Positions 33,385 through 46,100 of a stretch of DNA of 64,000 bases are shown here, in pieces. The notes under the pieces are model-generated. The model saw only the letters and a program-made list of their open reading frames with translations. It had not been told where the DNA came from and searched no databases. Both the position numbers and the translations under genes were made by a program. The stretch is taken from contig AP031354.1 of the NCBI GenBank assembly GCA_037833965.1, forward strand, positions 27,816,001 through 27,880,000, read 5' to 3'. The first letter of the stretch is position 1, and each line of letters begins with the position of its first letter. The DNA is from Marchantia polymorpha subsp. ruderalis. Lineage: Eukaryota; Streptophyta; Marchantiopsida; Marchantiales; Marchantiaceae.

Positions 33385-35592
33385 CTGCATTTATGTATTT
33401 GACGCAAGTCGCCAAAATCCTTATTCACATATCACCATCACTACGCAAGAGTTCAGAGTATTGTTAGCCTGTGCCGGTGATCAAGCCTAAGAAGAGAAAC
33501 TAGTTCACAGCCTCGTCGAGTTAGTGCCAGATCAGAATTCTCATTGAAACACTTACAGAACGTGCATCAGTAGAGTTAGGCAGCCAGCCTGTGATAAGCT
33601 TTCAGACGATGATTGAGAAGAAGTTTCCTACACGTGAGAGAATAACCAAGCTACTGAAACGGTCATAGTAGATTTGACATAACAACACCTTTGTTCTTCA
33701 CTTACAAATTAGATCCATTCTCGAGTAACAAGGCCCAAAATATCGGAAGTGGATGAGATGAATGTTGAAGCGGCTGTTAGGATGAAACCAAAGAGAAAAC
33801 GTTTGATTCATACGAAGGCCACAAGAAAGTGATCCATTATAGTAAATAAATCAATCATGAGCATGCATCCCTCGCACTACGTGCTGTTCAGATCTGATTC
33901 TGTTGCTTCGCCTGTACATGCATTGACAACCTGCCCCGCCAAACTCCCACAGAGAAATGGGCACCAGCAGAAACTCCCAAATGATGAAAACGAAGTGAAG
34001 ATGAAAAGTCACTCCGTTTTTATCACATACAGGTTCTCCAATTATTCGCTGGTGCCAACAGCAAGCGGTTGTTCGGGCTGATCTCACGTAGGGCTGCACT
34101 GTTGTTATGCCATGATAGAAAGTAGATGCAAAATTTGTTCAGATAGATGGATATACTCTACTGTAGTCGGCACGTAGCTACGTGCCGACTACAGTAGCTA
34201 TATAATTCTGAAAGTGTGTAAGATACGGTCCAATTTCTACTCCCACCTCCTTAAACTAAGAGTCGTCCGCCATTTGGTCGGTCCCATGTGCCCTGGGGTC
34301 CTAGAAGCTCATTCTGTTATCCATTCGATTACATGTTCTGGTCTCTACAATCTCAAGTCAATCTTGCAGTGGACACAGTTAGTCGGATCCTACACAAAGT
34401 AAACAATAAGAAAGTACTGTTTCGAGAACATTCTTCGTCCTCCTGTAACTCAAAACGATACCTGTCGAAGGACATTGATCTTCCTGCAGAAATTTCATCG
34501 ACAAGCTCGTCATAGTTCATGGTAGGAATGGGAAGACTGCGATGGAGTTTAAGCTGTCTCTTCGACCAAGAGGTACTCTCCATCTTCGGCCTCCCTTCTG
34601 AAAAGTAAATAGATGATTAGAGCATGTGCTGCAAATTTAGCTACTGAAAAGGTCACAGTAGATTTGACATAACAACATCTTTGTTCTTCACTTACAAATG
34701 AGATCGATTCTCGAGCAACAAGACTCAAAATATCGGAAGTGGATGAGATGAATGTTGAAACGGCTGTTAGGAAGAAACCGGCTTGGTCCATAGCCGGTTT
34801 CAAAGAGACAAAGTTTGATTCATACAAAGGCTACAAGAAAATGATCCATTATAGTAATCATCAATCATGAGCATGCATCCCTCGCGCTACGTACTGTTTC
34901 AGGTGCTGTTCAGGTCTGATTCTCTTGCTTCCCCTGTACATGCATTGACAACCTGCTCCGCCAAACTCCCACAGAGAAATGGGCACCAGCAGAAACTCCC
35001 AAATAATGAAAACGAAGTGAAGACGAAGAGTCACTCCGTTTTTATCACATACAGGTTCTCCAATTATTCGCTGGTACCAATAGCAAGCGGTTGTTCGGGC
35101 TGATCTCACGTAGGGCTGCACTGTTGTTATGCCATGATAGAAAGTAGATGCAAAATTTGTTCAGATAGATGGATATACTCTACTGTAGTCGGCACGTAGC
35201 CGAACATATCCTTTGGATGATTCTGCGAGATACATATGCAATTCCGAAAGTGTGTAAGATATGGTCCAATTTCTACTGCCACCTCCTTAAACTAAGAGTC
35301 ATCCGCCATTTGGTTAGTCCCATGTGCCCTGGGGTCCTCTGTGGACTCTAGAAGCTCTTGCAGTGGACACAGTTAGTCGAATCTAACACAAAGTAAACAA
35401 TAAGAAAGTACTGTTTCGAGAACTTTCTCCGTCCTCCTGTAATTCGGAACGATACCTGTCTGGTGTGATGATCGAAGGACATTGATCTTCCTGCAGAAAT
35501 TTCATTGTCAAAGGTACGTCCATAGATTCCTCGAGGGGTTCGAGGAATCTATGGACGTACCTTTGACAGAACCCCTCGAACCCCTTAGCGAC

Positions 35593-36477
35593 AGATCTCG
35601 AGTAGACTGTGAACGGAACCTCAATGTTGGAGCGGCTAACGAACGCTGTCACAGTGATTTTATTGTCGAAGGGACCAACTGCAGGGAGCCGAATGGAGTA
35701 AGGCTTGGTTTCAGTGATTGCCGTGCCCCATTTCAACGTCTGGGATTTGGTTCCGTCGACTTTCACTTGACCGGATTCAACAAAGGGTATCGCAACCTTT
35801 CCACTGGTTCCCACGCGGATGGGGTACCCATGGGTGTATTCGAAGGAGGAGGAATTGGTTTCGTCCCGGGTAAATTCGAACTCGGCCACCTGAGAGACAG
35901 CGCCGCGGTTCCTCAGGGTCGTTGAACCTATGACCTCTGAAACGGAGTCAGTAACCATCGCCTTGTCAAGATGGTACTCAACTCTGGTTATCTCCATCTC
36001 CAAATCCTCTAGGATGAATGTGAAGTAGTTGTCGTCGCCACTTGAAAAGCGGCGACGACAACTACTTCACATTCATCCTGGGTAGTCGTTTAACTCAGGC
36101 TCGGGCTGGAGGCGGGAGAAAAGCACTCTGTCCATTTGGTAATTTCGAAGACGGAAGTAGCCTGCGAGCTTGCCGGTGCCGGGCTCGATCTTGAACCAGT
36201 TGTCCTCGTACCTCCCGTCTCCAACGACATGGCCGATCAGCTTCACGGGTGAATTCCTCGAGAAAATCACCTTCCCTGTAAATTTGCTCTGGATTTGATA
36301 ATACCCTGCAAACTTCCCTGTTCCCGGAATGAGCTGCCACCATTGATCCGGGTACACGGGTCCAGGGGTGTGCCCGAATGTAGGCTCCTGCTCGTGGCGG
36401 GAGTAGAGGAAGTAGTTGCTAACGTAGCCACGAAGGCGAAAGAACATTTCCTTGGGAGGAATAAAAAGCTCCGTCAT
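35593..36477 (-). pseudogene. Fossil LSL-type hemolytic lectin (unit 2)
   Basis: Second copy of the same relic, identical to unit 1 in both recognisable modules. It looks broken in the same way. Confidence 0.8.
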
Positions 36478-39400
36478 CTTGAAATGCTGCGATCGGCACA
36501 CGTCAGAGTTAGCAACAGTAGGGGATTATCAGCAAGGAATCACCACATACAATAGCTAAGGCTAGGTTGGCAAAGTCTGCTTGTAGATGGTCGTTTAAGT
36601 TCCGTCGCTGGGTCCTGTTGTGATATGGCTTAAAGAAGGGCAACAACACGGGGATCGTGAAATCCTGAAGCGGTACACAGAATATGGGATTATGAGTAGA
36701 GAATAAGCACATACATAATCGAAGGCTAGGCGGGCAAAGTCTGCAAGACGATCGTTCGAGTTCCGTCGCTGAGTTCTGCTGTGATATGGATTGAAGAAGA
36801 GCAACCCAGCTTCTTATTCAACCGACAACGAAGCCTTCCACATCTTTCCACATCTTTCAGACAGACGCCGATTGCAAACCTCATTGAATCCAACAAAGCC
36901 TTCCACGCCCATTCAGGCGGCTGCCCACGCAATCTCTGAGGGCCGCCCACGCCCCATCGCCGGGCGCAGTTCGAACATGTGAAGAATGAGCTGGCAATGG
37001 GCGGCCTTCTTATTGCCTTGCAGGCAATTCTGCATCGAGTTGGCCTGTATCCGCTGTTGATAGGATCGAGTACAAACTGCATGTTGTCAAACATACACCA
37101 AACATGTCCTAGCAGCATACAGGCAGTATGGCACACACATCCTCATAAGATATTTGCTGGCCCTTGCTATTCAAAACCTCTTCGATCAGACCTGAAGACA
37201 GACGTACAGTATAACACTAAGAACCAAGATTGAAAACTCCAAAACACCCAAGGATGATGAATATTTTGTTGGTTCAGATCAGGAAAATATTACAATGCTT
37301 AATTTCATAGTACATGCATGAGAATTACACGTTGACAGAGAATCACCTCGTCAAAATTGAAACCCGAAAAATGGAAATAAAGGGCAACGGTGAATTCGAA
37401 GCGCGACGGTGTTGCCAGGCTTGATTCGCAGGGCTTTGATGATGGTCGCGCGGAAGCCGATGTCGCTGCCCGTGCTCGTGAACTACAAGCACAAACTTTG
37501 GAAACTACAAGCTCTGCGTTGCCGCAGAGCTTGTAGTTTCCAAAGTTGGTGCTGGTGTGAAAAACCTAGATGAGGTAGCTGGTGCCTGTGTACATTCTTG
37601 TCCACGAGGGTAAATGGGTACCTGCGCAGACCACCACCGACCAAACTCCTCTTCCGAGTGCGGACAGACCTTGAAGGAGTGAGTGCTCTGTATACCTTTA
37701 TATTGTCTTGGCAAGGTAAGTTCGTGTAACCCATATCTCCCAGCGATTTGAAAACACTGAATGTGCTTGACGGACAGTCCAAGACGACAGCGCAGCCCAT
37801 GGCGTCATGGGCTGCGCTGTATTGGGCAACGCGTGAAGCCGCCGGCATCGCTCTCAATGTTTTCAAATTTCAAAGTTTTCTGTGAGTGGGACATAACTCG
37901 TGAGGCCGCCGGCATCGCTCTCAATGTTTTCAAATTTCAAAGTTTTCAGTGAGTGGGACATAACTCGTGAAGCCGCCGGCATCGCTCTCAATGTTTTCAA
38001 ATTTCGAAGTTTTCAGTGAGTGGGACATAACTGCGCTTTCCCCGGGAAAGCGGTTATGAACGTAACTGGTGCAAATGATTGTGTCGAACAGCAGACTCAG
38101 CCGTGTCAGACACATAATCCGAGGTCATGTCAGTGAGTGGACCAAGTACAAATAACGTCAATCGGGTAAAAGGACTTATTTTATATCCGACCAATTAATT
38201 CTCAATTGATAGGGAGAGAGCATCCAACTGCGGGAGAGTATAAGAACAGAAGCCAGAAGTACGTAGTAATTTATCTACGTGGTTGGTGAGTTGATGTTGT
38301 GAAGAACGTGAAAAGCGATCAGCTCTTTGGTGACATGAGAAGAACGAGGGGGCCTCGTGCATCGACATAGGTGTAACGGTAAGACCCTAAACGAAGACTA
38401 TACAGTCCAATAAGTTGTTATAACTGGGTTTATATATAAAAATAAGGTAGATGATAGACCTGGACCCCCTTTATTAGTCCTTAGGGTTTAGGGTTTAAAC
38501 CCCAAACCCTCAGGACTGAATGTTATCTTTGCACCAAAAATATTCAAATTCTTTCATGTTATCACGGCTTTGTATTAATATTAATCTTTTCTGTATGTTA
38601 AGTCTATTTAAATATTTGAAAGTCATTTCACTAAACTTCTATCATATAGTCACAAGGATAATTGATTTTACCTAGATTCTACCTATTAAACTTAAGTTAT
38701 CTTCATTCTTATTTTACATGAAATTTTATATGTTGTACAAGTTTATATTTTTTCCATTAATGATGGTAAATGAAGTGAAAATTCTGAAAAAATATTGAAA
38801 GAAGATATAAAAGTTTAATTTGATCACAAACTAAATTATTAAATTATTCTTTGCTATTTAAAAATCTTTGATAAATTTTGCGACTCCTTATCTATTTGTT
38901 CAATCTTTTTACACTGAATAAATTGTGTATGACATGAGTAGATTGATGAACTCTTTTTATCAATCATAGTAACTTCAACTAAAATACTCATTTTTCACCA
39001 AATTAAAATTATTATAGTTTTTTTTTCATCTGATAGACTAGTAAAATCTACCAATGCAATGTAATGAACATGCACTGTTTTTAAATTTGTGTATAAGATG
39101 TATTTTTTCTAAATTGAGCAGGGTAATTTGCAGCCTATTGATTTTGAACATGTAAAAAATATCATGGAAATTATGTACTTTTTTTAAAGTAAAAAAAGTA
39201 ACCTTTTCTTGTTTAAGTAAGTAAGAAGCTCACAGTGCTTTTTTATTTTGCATCCCGAGCTTTGCATACTTTGTTACTGTGACGCTGTCTTGGGATTTCT
39301 GTAATAATCTTGAGTCAATTATAAATTCACGCTATTCTAGCATGAGTTTATAATCGACTCGGAGCTTTCAAGATACTTACTGTGGCGGCAAAGTAGTAGC

Positions 39401-39944
39401 TCGTAATCGTACTCTAGTGCCTCTCGTCCTTATTTGCCCCAAGAGGAAGAGAGAGGAGAAGGAGATTGCTGAGATTCCTAATGTAGGCAGAGGCAGACTT
39501 GCATGTTGGTCTTGGAAGTATTTTTGTCGAAACTATTGCTTGCGCAGAACACAATTTGTGCAATTTTGGGCATACTCCCCAGCCCCCCCTCGCCACTTTG
39601 GCGAGGGGGGGCCTGTGAGTGAGCTGGCAGGGCGGCGACGCACGTCATGCGTCCTTCTCTGGCACTGTCCGCTGCGCGTCGTCGGCACTACTAGAAGCCG
39701 GTTGTCGTCGATTTTCTAATCGCAGCCTCTCGATCGATCCTCGCCCGCGTCTCGCCCCTCAAGGCGGTAAATAGCATGCACTCGACACATTCTGCAGCGG
39801 CACAGGGCACTCGAACAATCGATCGGGTCTATGCAAACATAGACCCGATCGATTGTTCGAGTGCCCGCTCCCGAAGGAAGAAGGAGGAGGAGGGCGAAGC
39901 AGGTTGAAATTTTTGACGGCCACAGCCTCAGCAGAGGACGAGCG

Positions 39945-40115
39945 ATGGCGACGCACGAGTCGCATCACGTAGAGAAGCATTTCACAGCGGGGGAGTTCGT
40001 TCGCGATGTGGTCATCGATATGTCCGACGGGCTGACAGTTCCCTTCGCCCTGGCTGCGGGACTCTCTGGAGCGGCCGCCCCTTCTTCGATTGTAGTCACG
40101 GCCGGTCTGGCTGGC
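39945..40115 (+). pseudogene. VIT1-type first exon (unit 2)
   Basis: Same protein reading as unit 1, including the Asp in VVIDMSDG. One silent G to A change (ACGGCG to ACAGCG). Confidence 0.85.
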
Positions 40116-40851
40116 TGCCGGCTGCCGGCGGAGGTGCACTCACCCGCCCAAGCCCATGGGTTGGGCGGGTGAGTGCATTCCTTTGCTTCATTCCGGACTC
40201 GATTTCTCGTCCCAGCCTCCCGCAGCCGCCAGCAATCGACGTGGACGTGGGGGAGGGGTCAAATTAGTCTTCGATTGATTCATACTCCATGCCGAAAGCA
40301 GTTCGGGACGCATCGAGTCTTGGGAGTTGCTGGCTGAAGTTCACCAGGCAGACCTAAGTGTCGACGACGATGACGCCTCCACGCCTCCACGGATCACCTT
40401 CCGATTCACTTTTGCCGGCTGCGTAGGCTACTGCCCCATCCTCAAGTGGTTCGACCTGTCGCACGCATTCAGCGCGCTGGTGAACCGCCTGAGGCAGCCG
40501 CAGGCATTCGTGTCTCTACGCCAGTGAGTCAATTTTGGATCTGAATTATCACGGGTCTACATGGATACAATGCTGATTGGGAGTTCCATCACACTTATCG
40601 TTCGGCTCCGCTCTTGAAGTACTACTGCTCAGACGTGGAAAGCACTTGAAGCAGCACCAGTATTTCCCTTCTTAGACGATTCTGATGCTTGAGAAGTAGA
40701 TGTCAACTGCAACTAATTTTCAAATTCGTTGGGTTCAAATTCAAAGTTTGAATTCAAATTTGAACTTTGAATTTGAGTTTTGAGAGCTGAACAGCTCGTT
40801 ACTGTTGAGTCAAGCAAGGTCGAATTCAGATGGGGTTCAGGCCGAGATGGA

Positions 40852-41307
40852 TCATGTGAGTCCGATACAACACGCACCTTCTGCATAGGAATTACGCTCG
40901 TCCACAGACAATACTGACTCAAGCGGGACAAGACGATAGTGCACATTGGTCCACCATTCGTCGTAATTTTCTGCACCTCTGAACCTGTCATACGTCCCAT
41001 AGACCAGCCTTCGAAGGATTGCACGTTTCTTGATCCGTATTGTTTCGGCACTGTCATTATCATGGGCCGACATTAGGTTTCTGCATTCTGCATAGTTCTC
41101 CTTTGCTTTCTGTTCCTTGACTTTATCATAAACGTAGTACCCCGCAGCGGCCGTAGCCGTCAATGCGAAGGACGCCAAGAACTTGATAGACCCCAAGAAG
41201 ACCCAGTGAGGTAATTCACTCTGTGAGCAGGAATCCAGCTCGATATTGATTGCGTTTCGGTTCTCCGATGTGATGTTAGGTGTGCTTAGTTCTCTAGTCC
41301 GTCTCAT
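40852..41307 (-). CDS. Unrecognised 151-aa membrane protein (unit 2)
   Basis: Identical protein to the unit 1 copy. Confidence 0.5.
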   Translation of the reverse strand: MRRTRELSTPNITSENRNAINIELDSCSQSELPHWVFLGSIKFLASFALTATAAAGYYVYDKVKEQKAKENYAECRNLMSAHDNDSAETIRIKKRAILRRLVYGTYDRFRGAENYDEWWTNVHYRLVPLESVLSVDERNSYAEGACCIGLT

Positions 41308-42157
41308 GTGGGCTGTATTTTCTGACGCTGGAATTTGTTGTTGTTGACAACAGTGGCAGTGGAATCCATCCTCGATGCGCTTTACGTGTCACTGTCTCTG
41401 GTCCAAAATAACAGCGTCTTCACACTGGGACAAAATACTGTTTTTCCCGGAGCTGACATCTGTATCGATCCATCGACGACCAATTTGACAACGGTTGCTT
41501 GCATCTCACCGAAGCTTCTTCCATCATTTGCTTTGAAGACATCGTCAGTCTAGGCATACTTTCCTCGGAGAGGAGTTGAAATATTAAGGTAGTGAGTGGA
41601 ACACATTCCAGATCTAGACATATTGATTAAACACGTTGATTCGATTTGTTGTGAGTGTTGCTATATTGTTGGCACCAGTGTGGAGACAATACTAGAATAG
41701 ATGTTGACAAGCGCTGCTATCTCAAAAAACCTGCCAAATATTTGTATAGATTATACTTTCTGATCTGTTCGTTTAGATTACAAGTCGATGGGAAGGCTAG
41801 ATCGCTGGATATTCAGAAGAACATGTGCACACCGTTGTATATGGAAGTTCTCGTCTTGCGGAGGCTCTGAGAGCGAGAAGGGGTCAGAGCATGCAGCTTT
41901 GGAGGATAGGAAGTTTGAACGATTGCACATCCGAAAGAAGTTCATGGACAGATGACATTTCCTATCCACGATGGGATCTTCCCAACCATCTGGACATTTT
42001 CCCCCAGGTTTCTTAGATATTCACTTACTATGTAGACCATCAAATGTGTGGATTTGAAGGCAAGAATGGAGGTTGTAGATACAAATGTAGAGTATATGAA
42101 AAAATGATACACTGTGAATGTCAGTAGTCAAGATGGTGCCAGACGGACCAGTCGATT

Positions 42158-43198
42158 TCCTCACGCGCCTGTGATGGTATATAACGCTGCGATCAGTACA
42201 CAGGGTGCGTGGAGTGAGGGAGGGTAGCTCGCGTGATTTGTTCCACTCGGTGAGATGATTCGTTGATGCGATCGAGGAGAAGGAGGAGGGAATCATGTTC
42301 AGGCGTGGGAGTTCGGGGATGGAGAAGGAGTAAGAGTAGCTCGGCCTGCTCAGGTGCAGGAAGCAGGGGACCGATCACTGACAATGACTGACTGACAGAC
42401 TGACTGATTTCCTCTAAGGGTTTAGGAATAGATAGAAATAGTGAGGAATACTAAAATTGTGACTATATGCAAAATTCCTACGGTTTAAGAATGTATCTGA
42501 TACAGGATCACTAAAATTTCTAGCCTCATCCCAAAAGCTGAAGAAACCTTGAAGCACTTCCAGATCTGACACTGCCGGGGGAGGATCTGGACCATCAGTT
42601 GACGATGCGTAGGCGAGGATGCCGTCCTTTCTTTCCAACTCGACCGTCACTGAGACGAACTTCAATCATCGCTGCAGTACTTCCCACGGCAGCGGCGGTC
42701 ATACATCCATCCACCCTTCCATCCGCACAGGGCATCAGATTCTTCCGCCCATGACTTTGACTGGCACGAGCTTCTCTGTGTTGATCACACCTGCTAGCTA
42801 GAGATTCAGCTCTATCTCTATCGATCCCGGCAGCTCTACACACCCCGATTCTCGAATCTGCCATCATGATCCCGCATCGACGACTCGCGCTGAGTCACCG
42901 GGACATAGGACCAATCGCATCCACGACCGTCTTCAAATCCTCACGCGCCTGTGATGGTATATAACGCTGCGATCAGTACACAGGGTGCGTGGAGTGAGGG
43001 AGGGTAGCTCGCGTGATTTGTTCCACTCGGTGAGATGATTCGTTGATGCGATCGAGGAGAAGGAGGAGGGAATCATGTTTAGGCGTGGGAGTTCGGGGAT
43101 GGAGAAGGAGTAAGAGTAGCTCGGCCTGCTCAGGTGCAGGAAGCAGGGGACCGATCACTGACAATGACTGACTGACAGACTGACTGATTTCCTCTAAG
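42158..43198. repeat. P-spacer-P junction (units 2/3)
   Basis: Same arrangement as the unit 1/2 junction at +21,193. Confidence 0.9.
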
Positions 43199-46100
43199 AC
43201 CATCTGTTGTTGTTATAGGGTATAAATGTACCAAAAGGTTCTAACTAAGGGTTTAAAATTGGGTTACCGAGAAGAACGTTTTTGAAATTTGCAAGCTTCA
43301 AACATAAGAGTTCGCGGTAGATGATCTATGGTCACTTCACCAGTTGTGTGAATACAGTTTGCACTCTGCTCGATGCACTCTCTCATCTCGTAACTTCAGA
43401 TAAGGAAATTTCTCTCGTCTTGATCCGACCTGGATTCCGGGTTACCGAGCTCCCTGTCCTCGTTAATGGAGTAGTTGTCCACAAGCTGTCCAAATTTGCG
43501 TCGCATTTGTTTCATGTGTCAAGTTGTTGAGGACGGATGTGGATGCTCAAATGCCCCGATTCGCGGGTTACGCAATTCCTCTCTCACGTGCAGTTTGGTT
43601 ATACCTCCCTCTAAATTGAAATCACTGAGACACTTACTTCTGTGGCTGGGTACTGTTTGAGATCACGAAGCAGTTCTTCTTCGTCACACTAAAATACAAT
43701 TCACACGGGTTGAAAGTCGAACCCATGGTATTCAACTTAGAAGGAGAGAGATGAGGGCGAAGGCTTCCAAGTCCAAGAGTAGAAGGGAGATTACGAATCA
43801 GATACCCTTCATTATCCAGCCCATGGTATTCAACTTAGAAGGAGAGAGATGAGGGCGAAGGCTTCCAAGTCCAAGAGTAGAAGGGAGATTACGAATCAGA
43901 TACCCTTCATTATCCAGCAATTATTGTGGCCCTAATGCACGTTGTCCCCAGTCATGCAAAATGTTCTTTCTCTTAACTTGCAACTTCCAAATGACCACCT
44001 TCCGATTCTGTCCCCTTCCATGTCCTTTATCTGTGGAATTCTCACGTCCTTTTTCTCATTCAAGTACAAGAAATTGTACCAGAAAGTGTCCGCAAGTTTC
44101 ATGTCTCTCAGTCCACTCCCTGTTCGACCGAAATCAAATGGGTCCAGAAACCGGCTCAAAGGACAGTTACTTGCCGAACGTGCCATGACCCCCTCCATCC
44201 GAGAGACAAGTACTTACTCTTTAGGATTTTATCAACTCCTTTGACCAGATCTGGTTTCTGTTGACACTTGAACTGATCACTGACCAGAGTATACCAGAGG
44301 AGTTTTAGGTGGCCAGAAATTTTGCCAACTAGAGAATATGAGACACAAATCGTTAGGAAAAACAGATCAACTGAAAGTAGCAAGGTGCCGAGGGTCCTTG
44401 TGGAGTGAACTTTCTACCTCCTTGATTGAGTGTCCTGTCAAATCTCCAATGTACGCTCTGCCTACTGCCTGCTGATCTGTGGATCTGGACTCTCAAAAGC
44501 GTTCACATAAATTCAACACTCGGATTGTGAAGCCTGCATGAATTGGGAATGGAAATGGGAGAGAATACTCTTCGGAATGACTTACCTTTCGGAAGCTTGG
44601 GCCAGAAGTCAGTGGGGAAAGCTCCTGTCTGAGGCATCTGCGTAAAAATAGGAATAATGAACGGCACACAATTAATGCAAACTTCCGTTCGAACTTCACG
44701 AACAGGAATCAACAGGGAGCCAATTCTCAGAAGCTCAGTTCCCGAGAAATTCACACATCTTTCTGGTAACTAATTCGTCCAAGGTTGTTGTCTTGCTACT
44801 GCTAATCTGAACCCTGTTAGCCGTAAACCAAAGTGAGAAAAGACAAACATACAAATAACTTCTAGCCTGCTGCTGCTGATAAAGGGAAATTTAATTCTAC
44901 AGTTTTCAAATCGAGGACCTTCTCTCTCTAGTACTACGAACAAACAGGAACAAAACGAAAACCTTCTCCAAGGTCCGAAGTATACTGCTGGACATGACGA
45001 AATATTGCAATCTGCTACCTGTTCGAATGCTGCATATAACATCCATCAAATGTGCGAGATAATCTGCACCCTTACAGACCTCTGTATCAGAACCACCACT
45101 GGTACTTAACCGTAGAATCGAAGCAGACAGATAGGTAGATAGACATATCAGGCATGCATGCGTCGTGCTACAGAAATTATCTTTCTCTATCCGATTTTAA
45201 TCCACAAGGAGAGATTTAAGGTTGGATTTGCTGTGGAAAGTTGCACTTTATGGCCGGATGTAGATGAATAGAAGACATTGTATCAATGAACTGCCTCTGC
45301 AATATACCATCTATCTACCATTCGAGCATGCGTAGAGACAGGGGACTTGAGGAAGAGTAGGAGTGATAGGTACGTACTGTGTACAAAGCTGCAATCTGCT
45401 CCAATAAACCTCTAGCACTCGCAGCACTGTTTGTGATTCGGTGTCCTCTCACAACGGGACGGCTGACGCTGGCTCAAGTTTCGATTGCTCCTCATCGCTA
45501 AGCGGGAGAGATATTTGTCATATTTGTACTTTCGAGACAACCTGTATTTAATCCACGGAGTACCTCTTCTCTCTCATCGTGAGACGCAACCCTTGCATAC
45601 AGACTGTAGATGTCAGTCAGTTCATTTGGGAGAAGATAAAATGGACTTACCGGTCCACACTTGAATGTCATTCTTCATCGTTTTGAGTGGCACAGTTTCC
45701 ATACCATTCACTACCATTCCAGATTATCCTAAGGTTGTGTCAATAAGCTCAGGACTGAAGAATTTGAACCCCAAAGAACAGCTATCATGAACAAGCTCCA
45801 GCACATCTATTACCACAATCAACGTAAGATAAAGGCAGATTCAAGATAGATAGCATTGCACTTCGGATAAATCACTTTAAAACTCATTTCACTCTGCTCT
45901 TAAATTGAAAATTCACGCGGTAGACTGAAGTTCTTGACCTCCAAAGAAGCCTGTTCCCGAATTGCCTGATCATCAAGCGAGTGACAATTTTATAATCAAT
46001 CCACGTTTATATCATAGTCTACGCACGATTGAGGGACGAGTTTCAGGTCAATGAAAAGACCGTGGTCAGCATCAGCCATCTTTGGCGTCAAAGGCACGGA

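Larger units (their letters stand above)
31296..40775. repeat. Hairpin cluster, unit 2
   Basis: All unit 1 hairpins recur at +21,193: 31,359; 31,509; 31,903; 31,964; 32,346; 32,431; 32,502; 34,158; 34,774; 35,506; 36,011; 37,488; 37,787; 38,476; 39,582; 39,805; 40,135; 40,736 (start positions). No structural difference from unit 1 was seen. Confidence 0.9.
22006..43198. repeat. Tandem array unit 2 (21,193 bp)
   Basis: Second copy of the unit, almost identical to unit 1. All genes and hairpins of unit 1 recur here at +21,193. Differences seen include a C for T near 26,435 and an A for G in the VIT exon near 39,986. Confidence 0.95.
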